A stretch of DNA of 64,000 nucleotides, from positions 248,001 through 312,000 of the forward strand of contig CAVYON010000038.1 of NCBI GenBank assembly GCA_963770035.1, given 5' to 3'. Under the pieces are notes generated by a model. It had not been told where the DNA came from. It worked only from the letters and a program-made list of their open reading frames with translations, and ran no database searches. Below are positions 42,430 to 52,724 of this stretch, piece after piece. The stretch's first letter is position 1. Every line of letters starts with the position of its first letter. Source of the DNA: Roseiarcus sp963770035 (lineage in GTDB: Bacteria > Pseudomonadota > Alphaproteobacteria > Rhizobiales > Beijerinckiaceae). Position numbers and translations under genes: made by a program.

Positions 42430-44392
42430 GGAGCTTCTTTCTTTCACGAAGCGTAAGCCATTGATCTCGCTCGTGGCGAGCGGTTTTGGGGTTGCCGCTA
42501 CTGGGTACAGGCGATGGGGAATCCGAGGAGGTGGAAAGCCTTTTGTTGGATCGGGGTCGGGCGGCTGAGGATGGTGAAGGGGCGGTCCGGCGCGCCCGCG
42601 GTCACGACGGTGTTGCGCGCGAGGGTCGCGAGATCGGCGAGCAGGCTCTGGAAGCGAGTGGACCGGGGCGCCGTCGGGCGTGCGTCCGGTGGCGCTTTTT
42701 GCGAGGGCGGCGGGGGAGCGCTGCGCCTTGGCGACCGGGCTGTCGCGCAGGGCTTCGGCGGCTTCCTTGTCGTCGTCGTCGTAGAGCATCGGGGCGAGGC
42801 GCGCCCGCATGCGCCACTCGACGTAGTAGGCCAGCATGCACAGGAACACGTGGGCGCGGACGCGATCCTCGAGCCAGTGATGGATCGGGCGGACATCCAG
42901 GTCGACCGTCTTCAGGCATCGAAAGGCGCGTTCCACCATGGACAAGGATTTGTATGTCTTGACCGCGGTTTCGTCGGCGAGGGTCTGTTCGGGCAGGCTG
43001 GTGCGCACGGCGTAGAGGCCGTCGAGGGCAGCCTCTTGCGCGATCTCATCGCGCTTTCGGGCGAAGGCGAACCGGTCGTCGGCGATCGTCAGCTCGAAGT
43101 GCTTGGCCATCTTGTGCTTGTCGAGCACGGCGCCGACGGCCATGCCGATCTCGGCCGCGCCGCGTAAGGGGCGGGTCTTGCGCGTGACGCTGGCTGTGAT
43201 TTTGGCCAGATCGCGCTCGGTGGCGGCGAGGAGGTCCTCGCGCTTTCTGGCGCGCTCGCGCGCGAGATCGGGGTTGCGGCAGACGATCAGCCGCTCGCCG
43301 GGAAAGTCGGGCGAAGTGATCGCCGCCATGTCGCGCTGGTCGAACAGCGACATCTGCAGATGGCCGCCGCCGACCAGCTCCTTGAGCGCGGGGGCGCGCA
43401 AGGCGGTGATCCAGTCGAGCCCGGCCGGACGCAGGTCCTCGTCGATGCGCGCCTGAGTGATCATGCCGCGATCGCCGACGAGAACGACGTGGTCGATGGC
43501 GAAGCGGCGCTTGAGCTTGGCGACCTGATCGGCCAGGGTCATGGGATCGCCGGTGTTGCCCTCGAACACCTCGATGGCGACGGGGCAGCCGTCGGGCGCG
43601 CACAGAAGGCCGTAGACGATCTGCAGCTTGCCCTTCTTGCCGTCGCGGTTGTAGCCGCGTTTGGCCAGAGGGCAGCAGCGGCCTTCGACGTAGCTCGACG
43701 AGACGTCGTAGAGCACCAGCGTCCCGCTTTTCAGATGGCGCTTTGCGATCGTGGTCTCGATCGCGCCCTGACGCTCGAGGAGCCAGTCGAGCGCGGCGTA
43801 GAGTTCGTCCTCGTGGACGTCGCCGAGGCCCAATTCGACGCCGAGGCTGGATGCGGCGGTGACGGGATCGAGCGCCCTGGCGGTGGCGAGTTTCGACGCC
43901 GGGGCGATGATGCGGCTGACGATCATGGCCAGGACGAGGTCGACCGGCCGACAATTCTCGGGATCGGACCCGCGCGCTTGCTTGGGTCCGATGATTGTGT
44001 CGAGGCCGATGGCGCGCGTCGCGCCCAACACGGCGGCGACGGCCCCATGCGGCAACGAGCGCTCGACGACGAAGGGCTGCTCGCCCGGCGGCAGCACGAC
44101 CCCGCCCTTGAGGACGCCGCGCAGCCCTTCGACGTGCTCGGCCGGCCAATGGGAGAGGTTGAGCAGCGTGCGCTTCCGTATCCTCCCGCCGTCCCGATAG
44201 CTCTCGCGCAGCAGGATCGCCGGTGGGGAGCCGCGGTTGGGGACGGTTTCGATATACATGGACGCAGGATAGCTGAGAAACTCGCAAAATCAACAAAAAT
44301 ATCCGATTTACATGGCTACACTTTCACCCCTCGCCAGCCCCAAAGATGCGCAAAATCAGAGACTTGACCCTCGCGAAAGAAAGAAGCTCCGG
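42430..44392 (-). mobile_element. IS1634-family element C
   Basis: Bounded by an inverted repeat CGGAGCTTCTTTCTTTC at about 42430-42446 and its complement at about 44376-44392, enclosing one transposase gene. It inserted into an ISNCY-type transposase gene, whose tail follows at 44393, and sits 20 bp upstream of the beta-helix gene start. No target duplication is clear. Confidence 0.7.
42498..44259 (-). pseudogene. IS1634-family transposase with a C-terminal frameshift
   Basis: Starts MYIETVPNRGSPPAILLRES and holds LVLYDVSSSYVEGRCCPLAK, VVLVGDRGMITQARIDEDL and KSLSMVERAFRCLKTVDLDV. One extra base near 42653 switches frame after DGAPVHS. The conserved ending FQSLLADLATLARNTVV, then KAFHLLGFPIACTQ, is read in the second frame to 42498. 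The unshifted frame runs on to 42424 with unrelated residues. Activity is doubtful. Confidence 0.85.
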
Positions 44393-44740
44393 CTAGAGGC
44401 GGCCGACGCCTTCCTCCGCGACGTCTATCTGCCCGCCTACAATGCGCGCTTCGCCGCGCCGCCGGCCGCGCCGGGCTCGGCCTTCGTTGCGATCCCGGGC
44501 GTCGACCTCGACGAGATCCTGTGCGTCCAGGAGGAGCGCCAGGTCGGCAACGACAATTGCGTTTCCTTCAATAGGCTCAAACTGCAAATCCCGGAAAGTC
44601 CCCTGCGTCCACACTTCGTCAAGGCGAAGGTCAAAGTCCACCTCTACCCGGACGGCTCCCACGGCCTCTTCCTCGGGCCACGGTGCATCGGCCGGTACGA
44701 CGCACAAGGAGCGATCAGGGACGTGAAAAGCGCCGCTTAA
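44393..44740 (+). pseudogene. C-terminal fragment of an ISNCY-type transposase
   Basis: Reads AADAFLRDVYLPAYNARFAA, then PESPLRPHFVKAKVKVHLYP and a terminal GPRCIGRYDAQG, the conserved end of ISNCY-group transposases (ISPlu15-like). The N-terminal two thirds are missing, removed by IS1634 element C. An in-frame ATG at 44312 lies inside the IS end and is not a natural start. Confidence 0.75.
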
Positions 44741-44864
44741 ATCCGCTCGGCGGCGCGGCCTGTGGACATGTGGACGACGCTTCGCCTCGCCCACATGCCC
44801 ACAGGAGAACAGAACCAGAAGAAGCGGACATTTGGTGTGCTACCAAAACCGGACAAGTTAATTC

Positions 44865-45617
44865 GCTGTCGACACCGATGCCGCGCTCTCGTCGCCGGCG
44901 AATGACGACGGCCATGACGACGAGCGCGGGAACAAGACCGGTCCGGAAACGCGGAAGAAGCGCAACCGCAACATCGGGGCCTTGCCCAGGCATCTCCCCT
45001 GCGTCGATGTGATGATCGAGCCGGAGACGACGAGGTGTCCCTGCTGCGCGGGCGCGTTGCACCGCATTGGCGAGGACGTCAACGACGTGGTCGATCGAGT
45101 TCCCGCGGTGCTTCGGATCCTGCGCACCATCCGCCCAAAATACGCGTGTCGGGCCTGCGAGGGCGCGGTGGTTCAGGCCAAGGCGCGCCCGCGCCTGATC
45201 GAGAGCGGCATGGTCTCGACGGCCGTCGTCGCATGGATTGCCTCGGCGAAGTTCGCCTGGGGCTCGACGCTGTATCGCCAGGCGCAGATCCTTGCCGGCG
45301 ATGGCCTCGCCATCGACCGCCAGACGCTGGCGCGCTGGATGAAGCAGGCGGCGTGGATGGTGAAGGGCCTGTATGACCTGCAACTCGCGGCCATGCACAG
45401 TCATCCCCGCCTGTTCTGCGACGAAACGCCGGTGCGGGTGCTCGATCCTGGGCGAGGCCGAACAAAAGTCTGCCAGTTCTGGGCGCATGCGACGGATGAC
45501 AGGTCATGGAAAGGGCCGGCGCCTCCGGCGGTCGCCTATGTCTTCGCAGGCGGTCGGGGCAAGAAGGAGATCCTTACCCAACTGACCGGCGCGAAGAGGC
45601 CATACGCGATCTCATAG
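44865..45617 (+). pseudogene. IS66 TnpC transposase fragment
   Basis: Keeps the zinc-finger/DUF part of TnpC: KKRNRNIGALPRHLPCVDVM, CPCCAGALHRIGED, RPKYACRACEGAVVQA and WIASAKFAWGSTLYRQAQIL, then RLFCDETPVRVLDPGRGRTK. Both ends are missing, and the partner genes tnpA and tnpB are absent. It is truncated on the right near the IS630 copy B. Confidence 0.85.
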
Positions 45618-45623
45618 GTATCG

Positions 45624-46773
45624 CGGGATTCCTCGCCCTTCCGGAAATCGTTTGACCGAATCAGCGGGTCGATTCCAATCGCCGGGTGAAGACGAATCGA
45701 AATTTCCTCAGCCCGGCGGATCGGGCCATCCTGACGGAGATCGCCAAGGACGGGCTGGAGGAGAGCCGCATTACCCGTCGGGCGAACGCCATCCTTCTGC
45801 TCGACAAGGGATGGTCCTACGCCGAGGTCGCCGAAGCGCTGTTCATCGACAATTCGACCGTCCGTGCCTGGTTCAAGGCCTACAACGAAGGCGGCGTCGA
45901 GGGGCTCATCCTGTTCGACCTGAAGGGCGGAACCAGCCCGCTGTCGCCTCCCCAGATCGACGAATTGCGCGCCTGGGCGACGGAGGTGCTGCCGACGTCG
46001 ACTACCGAAATCGGGCAGTTCATCCTAGAGAAGTTCGGTGTCGACTATGGCCGCTCCGGGCTGATCAAGCTGATGAACCGGATCGGCTTTGACTGGAAGA
46101 AGCCGGAATCCGTGCCCGGCAAGATCGACGTGGAAACCCAGCAGAAGTTCATCGACGCGCACGAGGACTTGCGCAACTCGCTCGGCCTGGACGAATCCGT
46201 CGTCTACGTCGACGCCGTCCATCCGACCCACCAAGCTCAGCCGGTGGGACGCTGGCTGCCGCGCGGACAGCGCTGCGCGCTCCCCTCGGCGTCGGGGCGC
46301 GACCGGCTGAACCTGCACGGCGCGATCGATCTGGAGACCGGACAGACCCGCATCATGGACGTCGAGACCGTCGACGCGACAAGCACGATCCACTTGTTCG
46401 AAGCGCTGGAGAACGCCCAGTCGACGATGAGCCGCATCCACGTCTTCCTCGACAACGCCCGCTACCACCACGCCAAAGCCGTCCAGGAGTGGATGCAGCA
46501 GCCGGGACGGCGCATCGTCCTGCACTTCGTGCCGACCTACTGCCCCCACCTCAACCCAATCGAACGGCTGTGGAAGGTGATGCACCAGAACGTCACCCAC
46601 AACAAATGCTACGCCAAATTCCGCGATTTTGCCGAAGCCGTGCTCGGCTTCCTGCGCAAGACCGTGCCGGAGCGGTTCGACGAATTCTCGTCGTCCATCA
46701 CCGACAATTTCCGCGTCATCAACCCGAAGGACTTTCGGATCCTCGCGTGACGCCGCTATAGAAATCCCGACGG
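45624..46773 (+). mobile_element. IS630-family element (copy B)
   Basis: Encloses an intact transposase gene. Approximate imperfect terminal repeats are CGGGATTCCT near 45625 and its near-complement AGAAATCCCG near 46765-46774. Exact ends and the TA duplication are not certain. Confidence 0.6.
45686..46750 (+). CDS. IS630-family transposase, intact
   Basis: 354 residues. The N-terminal HTH (SRITRRANAILLLDKGWSYAE, residues about 25-75) is followed by a DDE domain with VVYVDAVHPTHQAQPVGRWL, HVFLDNARYHHAKAVQ and FVPTYCPHLNPIERLWKVMH. The frame is unbroken. It is different from the IS630 copy at 36.4 kb. Confidence 0.92.
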   Translation: MKTNRNFLSPADRAILTEIAKDGLEESRITRRANAILLLDKGWSYAEVAEALFIDNSTVRAWFKAYNEGGVEGLILFDLKGGTSPLSPPQIDELRAWATEVLPTSTTEIGQFILEKFGVDYGRSGLIKLMNRIGFDWKKPESVPGKIDVETQQKFIDAHEDLRNSLGLDESVVYVDAVHPTHQAQPVGRWLPRGQRCALPSASGRDRLNLHGAIDLETGQTRIMDVETVDATSTIHLFEALENAQSTMSRIHVFLDNARYHHAKAVQEWMQQPGRRIVLHFVPTYCPHLNPIERLWKVMHQNVTHNKCYAKFRDFAEAVLGFLRKTVPERFDEFSSSITDNFRVINPKDFRILA

Positions 46774-46797
46774 CCTGAAGGGCAGGACGTCTCAGAA

Positions 46798-47025
46798 TTG
46801 GCTTGGGAGCTCGGGCTCAGCCGCGCGACGACCTATCGGATGATCCGCCTGTTCCGGGCGGCCGGCACGGTGACGTCTTTGATGGATCGAACGCGGGGTC
46901 GGCGCCACGGCTTTCGCGTGCTCGACACGGCGCGCGAAGAAATCATCCGACAAACCATCACGAGCTTCTATCTGAAGCCGACCCGCCCGCCGTTTTCGAG
47001 ACTGTGCCGCCAGGTTCAAGTTAGG
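46798..47025 (+). pseudogene. N-terminal fragment of a TniA/TnsB-like transposase
   Basis: Reads ELGLSRATTYRMIRLFRAAG, then RTRGRRHGFRVLDTAREEII and TSFYLKPTRPPFSRL, matching the HTH and linker of Mu/Tn7/Tn552-type transposases with an rve core. The core is absent; sequence breaks into the ISAzo13 element near 47028. No tniB, tniQ or cargo is seen nearby. Confidence 0.6.
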
Positions 47026-48103
47026 CGACGCCCGAAAACTGGTGAATTGGGTTGGGCGTTCTACTGGCGTGGGCTGTTTGCAGGATTCCAGTCGCCGGGG
47101 CTGAAGGTCTATAGCCGATAGATGATCGACGAATTACCGCTGCGAGCCCGTTACGAAGCCCTTCGTTCCTCTCTGAACGAACGGGGCCGGCGGTTGAACG
47201 CGGCGGCGGAGGCGAAGGCGGCGGGCTACGGTGGGGTTGCGGCGGCGGCGCGCGCGACGAAGGTCGCCCGCAGCACGATTGGACGCGGTCTGAAGGACCT
47301 GCAGGACCCCGGTTCATTGACAGGAAAGGTGCGGCGGAAAGGCGGCGGCAGCCCTCGGTTGACAAGCAAAGATCCGACGCTGCTGGCGGACTTGCAACGA
47401 TTGCTCGAGCCCGCGACGATGGGCGATCCGATGCGGCCATTGGTATGGGTGTCCAAGAGCCACGACAAGCTGGCGACGGCGCTTCGCCAGACGGGTCATA
47501 AGGTGAGTTCGTCGACCATTCCCAAGCTGTTGGCGGAGTTGAAATACTGCCGCCATTACAATCGGAAGACCAAAGAGAGCGGCAAACATCCCGATCGCGA
47601 CGCGCAGTTCGAATATATCAACGCCAAGGTCGAAGCGTTCCAGGCAGCCGGCGAACCCACGCTATCGATCGACGCGAAAAAGAAGGAATTGCTCGGCGAA
47701 TTCAAGAACGGCGGCAGCGACTATGGGCCGCAAGGCCAGCCGATCGAGGTCAATACCCACGATTTCGAAGACAAGGAGCTCGGCAAGGTCGTCCCTTACG
47801 GCGTCTACGACATCGGCGCCAACCTCGGCTATGTCAGCCTCGGAATCGACCACGATACCGGGCAATTCGCCGTCAACGCGGTTCGTCTATGGCTCGAACA
47901 AATCGGCCGCCGGCTGTATCCTGGCATGAAGCGCCTGATGATCACGGCCGACGGCGGCGGCTCCAACGGTTCACGCTTGCGTCTGTGGAAGTTGGCGCTC
48001 CAGCAACTTGCCGATGAAACCGGGCTGATCATCCAGGTCTGCCACTACCCGCCGGGGACATCGAGGGGAGTAGGCCGAAGGAATTGCACCTCCGGCCTCT
48101 CGC

Positions 48104-48138
48104 AGAACGGTGCGTGAGTTTCTCGACTCACACCGCTC
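48104..48138 (-). ncRNA. Group II intron domain V
   Basis: The minus strand reads GAGCGGTGTGAGTCGAGAAA then CTCACGCACCGTTCT, a 35-nt hairpin with the GAAA tetraloop and bulge expected of domain V, the catalytic core. It begins 3 bp after the maturase stop. Domain VI follows as a GGCCG/CGGCC stem. Confidence 0.85.
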
Positions 48139-48141
48139 CCA

Positions 48142-49395
48142 TCAGGCAAACGCGCCGATACTGCTTTGATGCCAATGTACGAACAGTCTGCGCCGCTTGT
48201 TGGCAATGGAACCAATCATTTGGCCAGCCTGTATTTTGCGTCCTGCATAGCGCTTGTACTTCCGCATCGCCCACGCGATCAATGTGGCGTTGACGTACTT
48301 CCACACCGAATGCAGTGCTGCTGGGGAGTAGCGGCCATAGTAGTTCAACCAACCCTGTAGGATGGGGTTGATATCTCTGGCGATATCCGTCAACCGCACA
48401 TGTGTACGTCTGCGTAGTTTTAGCTCCCGGATTTTCTGCCGCATGGCTTTGAGGGATGACGCGCTGGCTTGAGGTCCATATCCCGTAAACAGTTTGCGAT
48501 TACGATTTATGGCTGCCTTGGTCCTGAAGCAGTATCCGAGGAAGTCAAACTTCGTATTCGGATAATGGCCTTTGCGTCGCCCGTCCTTGCAGTAGACGAT
48601 CTTGGTCTTTTCCGGATGCATTTCTAGTTGGCATTCCGCCAGCCGAGTTGCCAGCGCTGCTTTCATAGCAAGAGCTTCGGCTTCGGTTCGGCAGTGCACC
48701 AATCCATCATCTGCATACCGGCACCATGGAAGGTCCCGATACTCTCGCGCCATCCAAGCATCAAACGCGTAGTGCATGAACAGATTCGCCAGCACTGGAC
48801 TGACAACACCGCCCTGAGGAGTTCCACGGGTTCTTTCCACCCGCCTTCCTTCCTCAAGTTCCATCGGCGCCTTCAGCCACCTCTCGATGTACAGAAGGAC
48901 CCATGTGCACTTTACGTGTTTGCGAACGGCGCGCATGAGCAACGTGTGGTCAATGTTATCAAACAGGCCGCGGATGTCGAACTCTAAAACCCAGTCATGC
49001 TGCCGACATCGCCGGCTCGTGGTTTCTATGGCATCCAACGCCGACTTGTTGGGTCGATACCCGTAGGAATCCGCCATGAAGAGGGGTTCCAGAGTCCTTT
49101 CCAAGACTTGCTTAACCACCATTTGAGCCACACGATCCGCCACTGTGGGCACACCTAAAATGCGCTGTCCGCCCGTTTTTTTAGGAATGGCGACAGCGCG
49201 TACCGGTGGTGGAAAGTAGCAGCCAGAACTCATCCGATTCCAGATCTTATAGAGGTTCCTCATCAGATCTTTGTCGAATTCCTCAAGCGTCTGCTTATCC
49301 ACTCCGGCTGCACCCGCATTGGCTTTGACCGCCTTGTAGCCGTCGTACACTAGCCTCTTGTCAATATTGAACGGCTTCATCTTTGTTGCATCCAT
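48142..49395 (-). CDS. ltrA: Group II intron reverse transcriptase/maturase
   Basis: 417 residues from ATG 49395; an ATG at 49434 would add 13. The reverse-transcriptase domain has GVPTVADRVAQMVVKQVLE, EFDIRGLFDNIDHTLL, GTPQGGVVSPVLANLFMHY and the catalytic CRYADDGLV. The maturase X domain includes GWLNYYGRYSPAALHSVWKY. It ends soon after (WHQSSIGAFA) with no HNH endonuclease, so the intron would rely on endonuclease-independent retrohoming. The frame is intact. Confidence 0.93.
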   Translation of the reverse strand: MDATKMKPFNIDKRLVYDGYKAVKANAGAAGVDKQTLEEFDKDLMRNLYKIWNRMSSGCYFPPPVRAVAIPKKTGGQRILGVPTVADRVAQMVVKQVLERTLEPLFMADSYGYRPNKSALDAIETTSRRCRQHDWVLEFDIRGLFDNIDHTLLMRAVRKHVKCTWVLLYIERWLKAPMELEEGRRVERTRGTPQGGVVSPVLANLFMHYAFDAWMAREYRDLPWCRYADDGLVHCRTEAEALAMKAALATRLAECQLEMHPEKTKIVYCKDGRRKGHYPNTKFDFLGYCFRTKAAINRNRKLFTGYGPQASASSLKAMRQKIRELKLRRRTHVRLTDIARDINPILQGWLNYYGRYSPAALHSVWKYVNATLIAWAMRKYKRYAGRKIQAGQMIGSIANKRRRLFVHWHQSSIGAFA

Positions 49396-51012
49396 CGCTT
49401 CATCCCGTTTCCGGTTGCACGGTGAATCAACCACCTGACCCGATCCCTTTGCTCCGACCCCATTACCGGGTCTTCATCGCTCGTACGGACCGGTCCGCCC
49501 CAGTGCTCCACGTCGGTACGCTCGCCTCGTGGCTTCAACCACTTGCACTTCTCCCTTGGCATTGAAGCGACTGGTTCCTGCAGTTCCGTTTGAAAGCCTG
49601 TGTCAGATTCACGCCCCCTTTACGCCGGTCGCCACCTGCCCAGTAATCAGGGCTCCCGGCAGGCTTCTCCCAGAAGTTCCACTCGCCTCTGGTTTCGACG
49701 ACAATTTGATCCTAACGACGCGTCAGCGGAAGGTTTGCTTGCGCTCGTCTCTCTGACACTTACCAGCACAGGTAGTCCCCGAGCTTCAACCCCAACGCTC
49801 ACCACCGCGACTCTTAACCGCAGCGGCTTGGGGTGGTTTGACACCTACTCCTGAAAGTCGATGCCGATGGGCCGTCCATCATCTTTCAATCAGCTTCCAT
49901 ATGATTCCGGGCATTACTCCTTTCCTTCACATGTTTCTGCAGCACACAGTGGAACAAGATCGAGCACCGCATGTTCTGTCACATCACGCAGAACTGGCGC
50001 GCCAAACCGCTGCTCAGCTATCGCGTCATCGTCGAACTGATCGGGGCGACGACGACGCAAACCGGCTTGACCGTCCGCTGCGAACTCGACGACAAAATAT
50101 ATCCAAAAGGAATCCTCGTATCCGACGAGCAGATGCAAACCCTCAACATCTCTCGCGATGATTTCCACGGCGAATGGAACTACACAATCGCCCCCTCAGT
50201 CGCCTCGCTCGTCAATGCAGTTGATTCCTGACAGGCCCTTAGCGCCTATGGGATCGAGTCCGGGGGTCGCGGGCGGTGAGAGGCTCGGGCGGCGCGGCTT
50301 CTCGAAAGATCACCGGCCGGACCTCAGCCAGATGATCCTCGCCGTTCTGCTCGACGGCGACAGCCGCCCGGTGCGCACGGAGATGTGGCCCGGCAACACC
50401 GCCGACGTGACGAGCCTCATCCCGGCGATCAATCGCCTGCAGCGCCGCTTCCGCATCAACCGCGTCTGCGTCGTCGCCGACCGCGGCATGATCAGCGCCG
50501 AGACGATCGCCGAGCTCGAGGCCCGCAAGCTCCTCTATGTTCTGGGCGTGCGCGAGCGGACCGACAAGCTCGTGCGCGAGCTCGTTCTCGACGATCCCGC
50601 GCCGTTCGTTCCTTTCGTCCTGACGAAGCCGCGGCGCGAGGTCGACTACGAGGCCAAGGCGGTCACGCTCGCCGGGCGGCGCTACGTCGTCTGCCGCAAC
50701 CTCGACGAGATGAAAAAGGACGCCGCCAACCGCGCGACCATCGTCGCCGCGCTGGAGCGGCAGCTGAAGAAGGGCGACAAGAGCCTCGTCGGCAACAAGG
50801 GCTACCGTCGCTTTCTCAAGGACCCGGAGGGCGAGGGCTTCGCCATCGACCGCGCCAGGGTCGAGGAGGACGCAAAATTCGACGGCGTGTTCGTGCTGCA
50901 GACCAACGCGAACCTCTCGGCGCTGGAGGCGATGCTCGTATACAAACAACGCTGGACAGTGGAACGAACGTTTCGAACGACCAAAAGCCTGCTCGAGACC
51001 CGGCCGACCCCC

Positions 51013-51558
51013 GGGCTCGTATGGGGAAGTGATTGTCAAGGGGTCCATTCGGGATCGGTTCAGATTGAGCACGGCTCCTGGTTTCATGGATGCGCAACGC
51101 CTGAGCCGCGCGCAGCGGTCAACCCTCGCGTCAGCGACCGCGAAGCGGCGGCTCGCGTCAGCGAGGCGGGGTTGACGGCGAGCACGGCTCAGGCCCTCGC
51201 CGCCGTCGGACCGCGGACATGCCGGAGGCGGGGAAGGTCCCGCTCCGTGGAGGTGTTCCAGTCGACGTCGGGCGAAACGTGCGGTTGCGCAAGGCCGTTC
51301 CAAGGCGGCTCCCCTTTGCTTAAGGCCGCGTGCGGCCTCGCAAGCTCGTATCCGGCGGCGCTCGTAAGGGCGAGCGCCAGACCATGATGCCCTTTTCGCT
51401 GGGGCCGAATGGGGAGCCAAGGGGGCAGGACCAATCTTGACGGCGGCGTGTTGCAGCCATAGCCCGGCACGGCGCCCTGCCCACCTTGGACGGTTGCAGA
51501 CGTCAGCATCGCTCTGTCGCCTGGTTGTTCGTTTCTCGTCGGATCGGTTCGGTTGACC
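51013..51558 (-). ncRNA. Candidate bridge-RNA region of the IS110 element
   Basis: Non-coding 3' flank of the recombinase gene, where IS1111-type elements encode their guide (bridge/seek) RNA. It is rich in structure: GTCAACCC (51118-51125) pairs with GGGTTGAC (51169-51176); a 13-bp direct repeat CTCGCGTCAGCGA lies at 51125-51137 and 51152-51164; and GAGCACGGCTC occurs at 51067-51077 and 51180-51190, framing the hairpin. The exact transcript and guide loops are not determined. This is a positional and structural inference. Confidence 0.45.
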
Positions 51559-52724
51559 TTACGCCGCCGCCAGACGCACGCCCTGGGGAATGACGCCGGT
51601 CTCGACATAGCGCCACAGCGCCACCAAGAGCTTGCGCGCCAAGGCGACGGCCATGATCTTCTTCATCCGGCCCTTGGCGCCGCCGGTGCGCGCGACGAAC
51701 CACTGGGCGAGCGCGCTTTGCGGCTGAAACATCAGCCAGCGCCACATCAGCTGGGTGAGGATCCTGCGCACCCGCGGATTGCCGTTCTTGCTCAGGCCCT
51801 GCTCGCGCCTCGACCCGCCGCTGTCGTAGGGCGTGCCGGTCATGCCGACGAAACCCGCCAGCGCCTTGCGGTCGCGGAAGCGCCGCGAAAAGACTTCGTG
51901 AACCAGCGTCGTGGCCGTCTCCACCCCGACGCCGACGAGGCCGGCCAAGAGCTGGATCATTCTCTCGATCCGGTCGGGATCGGCGACGGCGACGACCCGC
52001 TCGCGGGCCGTCTCGATCTCCTTCAGTTGCTCGGACAGGAGCCGATGTTGCGCCATCAGGCGATCGAGGCTCGCCTTGGTGTTCGGCGGCAGCGGCCGTC
52101 CATCGAACGTGCGCAGCTTTTCCAGATGCTCGGGCGCCTTCTTCAGACGCGGCCGAAAATCGGCGACGCCGAAGCGGGCGAGCAGGCTGCGCATCTGGTT
52201 TTCGACCTTCAGACGCGCCACGGTCAGGGCCTCGCGCCGACGTCCCGGCTCGCGCATGTCCTCCTCCGCCTCGCTCGGAATGGGCGCCATCGTGCAGTGG
52301 CGCGGTTCTCCCCGCAGCCAGCCGAGAAGCGCCCGCAAAAGAATGTCGACGTCGATGCGGTCGGTCTTGGCGCGCCGGCCGCGACGCTCAACCGAAATGC
52401 TCGCCGGATGCATGACACATAGACCTCGATCCCGTGCTCACTCAGGGCGCGCGCGATCCAGAAGCCGTCGAGGCCCGCCTCATACCCCACGACCACGCGC
52501 CTCACTTCATGGCCGGCCTTCATCGCCTCGCTCTTCCATTGCTCGATCGCTCTCAGCACGCCGCCAATGTCCCCGGCCTCAAATTGGCGTGAGGGACGAC
52601 GCGACACGCCCGGCACGATCGCCCCTGCCCGCCACGACTTGCCGCTCAGTTCCAGAACGGCCACGAGGGTGCTAGCCTGGTCAAAGGCGGTCGCGGATTT
52701 GCGCGGATCGAAAGCTTCGCTCAT
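51559..52724 (-). pseudogene. IS110-family DEDD transposase, frameshifted
   Basis: The N-terminal RuvC-like domain reads TLVAVLELSGKSWRAGAIVP and VVVGYEAGLDGFWIARALSE. A two-base insertion near 52412 breaks the frame between GIEVYV and MHPASISVERRGRR. The second frame then continues RAKTDRIDVDILLRAL to the C-terminal IS116/IS902 domain (AGFVGMTGTPYDSGGSRREQ), ending at 51559. The C-terminal part could start internally, but a working recombinase needs both. Confidence 0.88.

Larger units (their letters stand above)
48067..49947 (-). mobile_element. Group II intron
   Basis: Read leftward. The 5' end is GTGTG at 49947-49943, the group II GUGYG consensus, directly after ACTT-side exon bases. Domain V and a domain VI stem lie at the other end, followed by the exon junction near 48067 (uncertain by a few bases). 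Size is about 1.88 kb with a single maturase gene. It is inserted antisense in an ISAzo13 transposase. Confidence 0.88.
47122..50231 (+). pseudogene. ISAzo13 transposase split by an intron
   Basis: The 5' exon (47122-48066) reads MIDELPLRARYEALRSS through TADGGGSNGSRLRLWKLALQ to HYPPGTS. The 3' exon (49948-50231) resumes in frame as KWNKIEHRMF and ends SVASLVNAVDS. Removing the insert gives an uninterrupted frame (TCG AAG TGG AAC). The intron lies in antisense orientation to the transposase, so splicing cannot restore the transposase mRNA. Confidence 0.88.
47029..50243 (+). mobile_element. Mosaic ISAzo13-family element interrupted by a group II intron
   Basis: The transposase gene is split by an intron (about 48067-49947). 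The last 250 bp including the right terminal repeat (CTGACAGGCCC) are identical by eye to the ISAzo13 element at 62061-63395, while the earlier part is only distantly related. The left end is placed approximately, because the left terminal repeat does not match the right one. Confidence 0.75.

Noticed and set aside
50158..51387. 409-residue frame joining the ISAzo13 end, IS1634 middle and IS110 flank
   Set aside because: Artificial fusion across three element junctions; only 50253-51012 is a real IS1634 piece.
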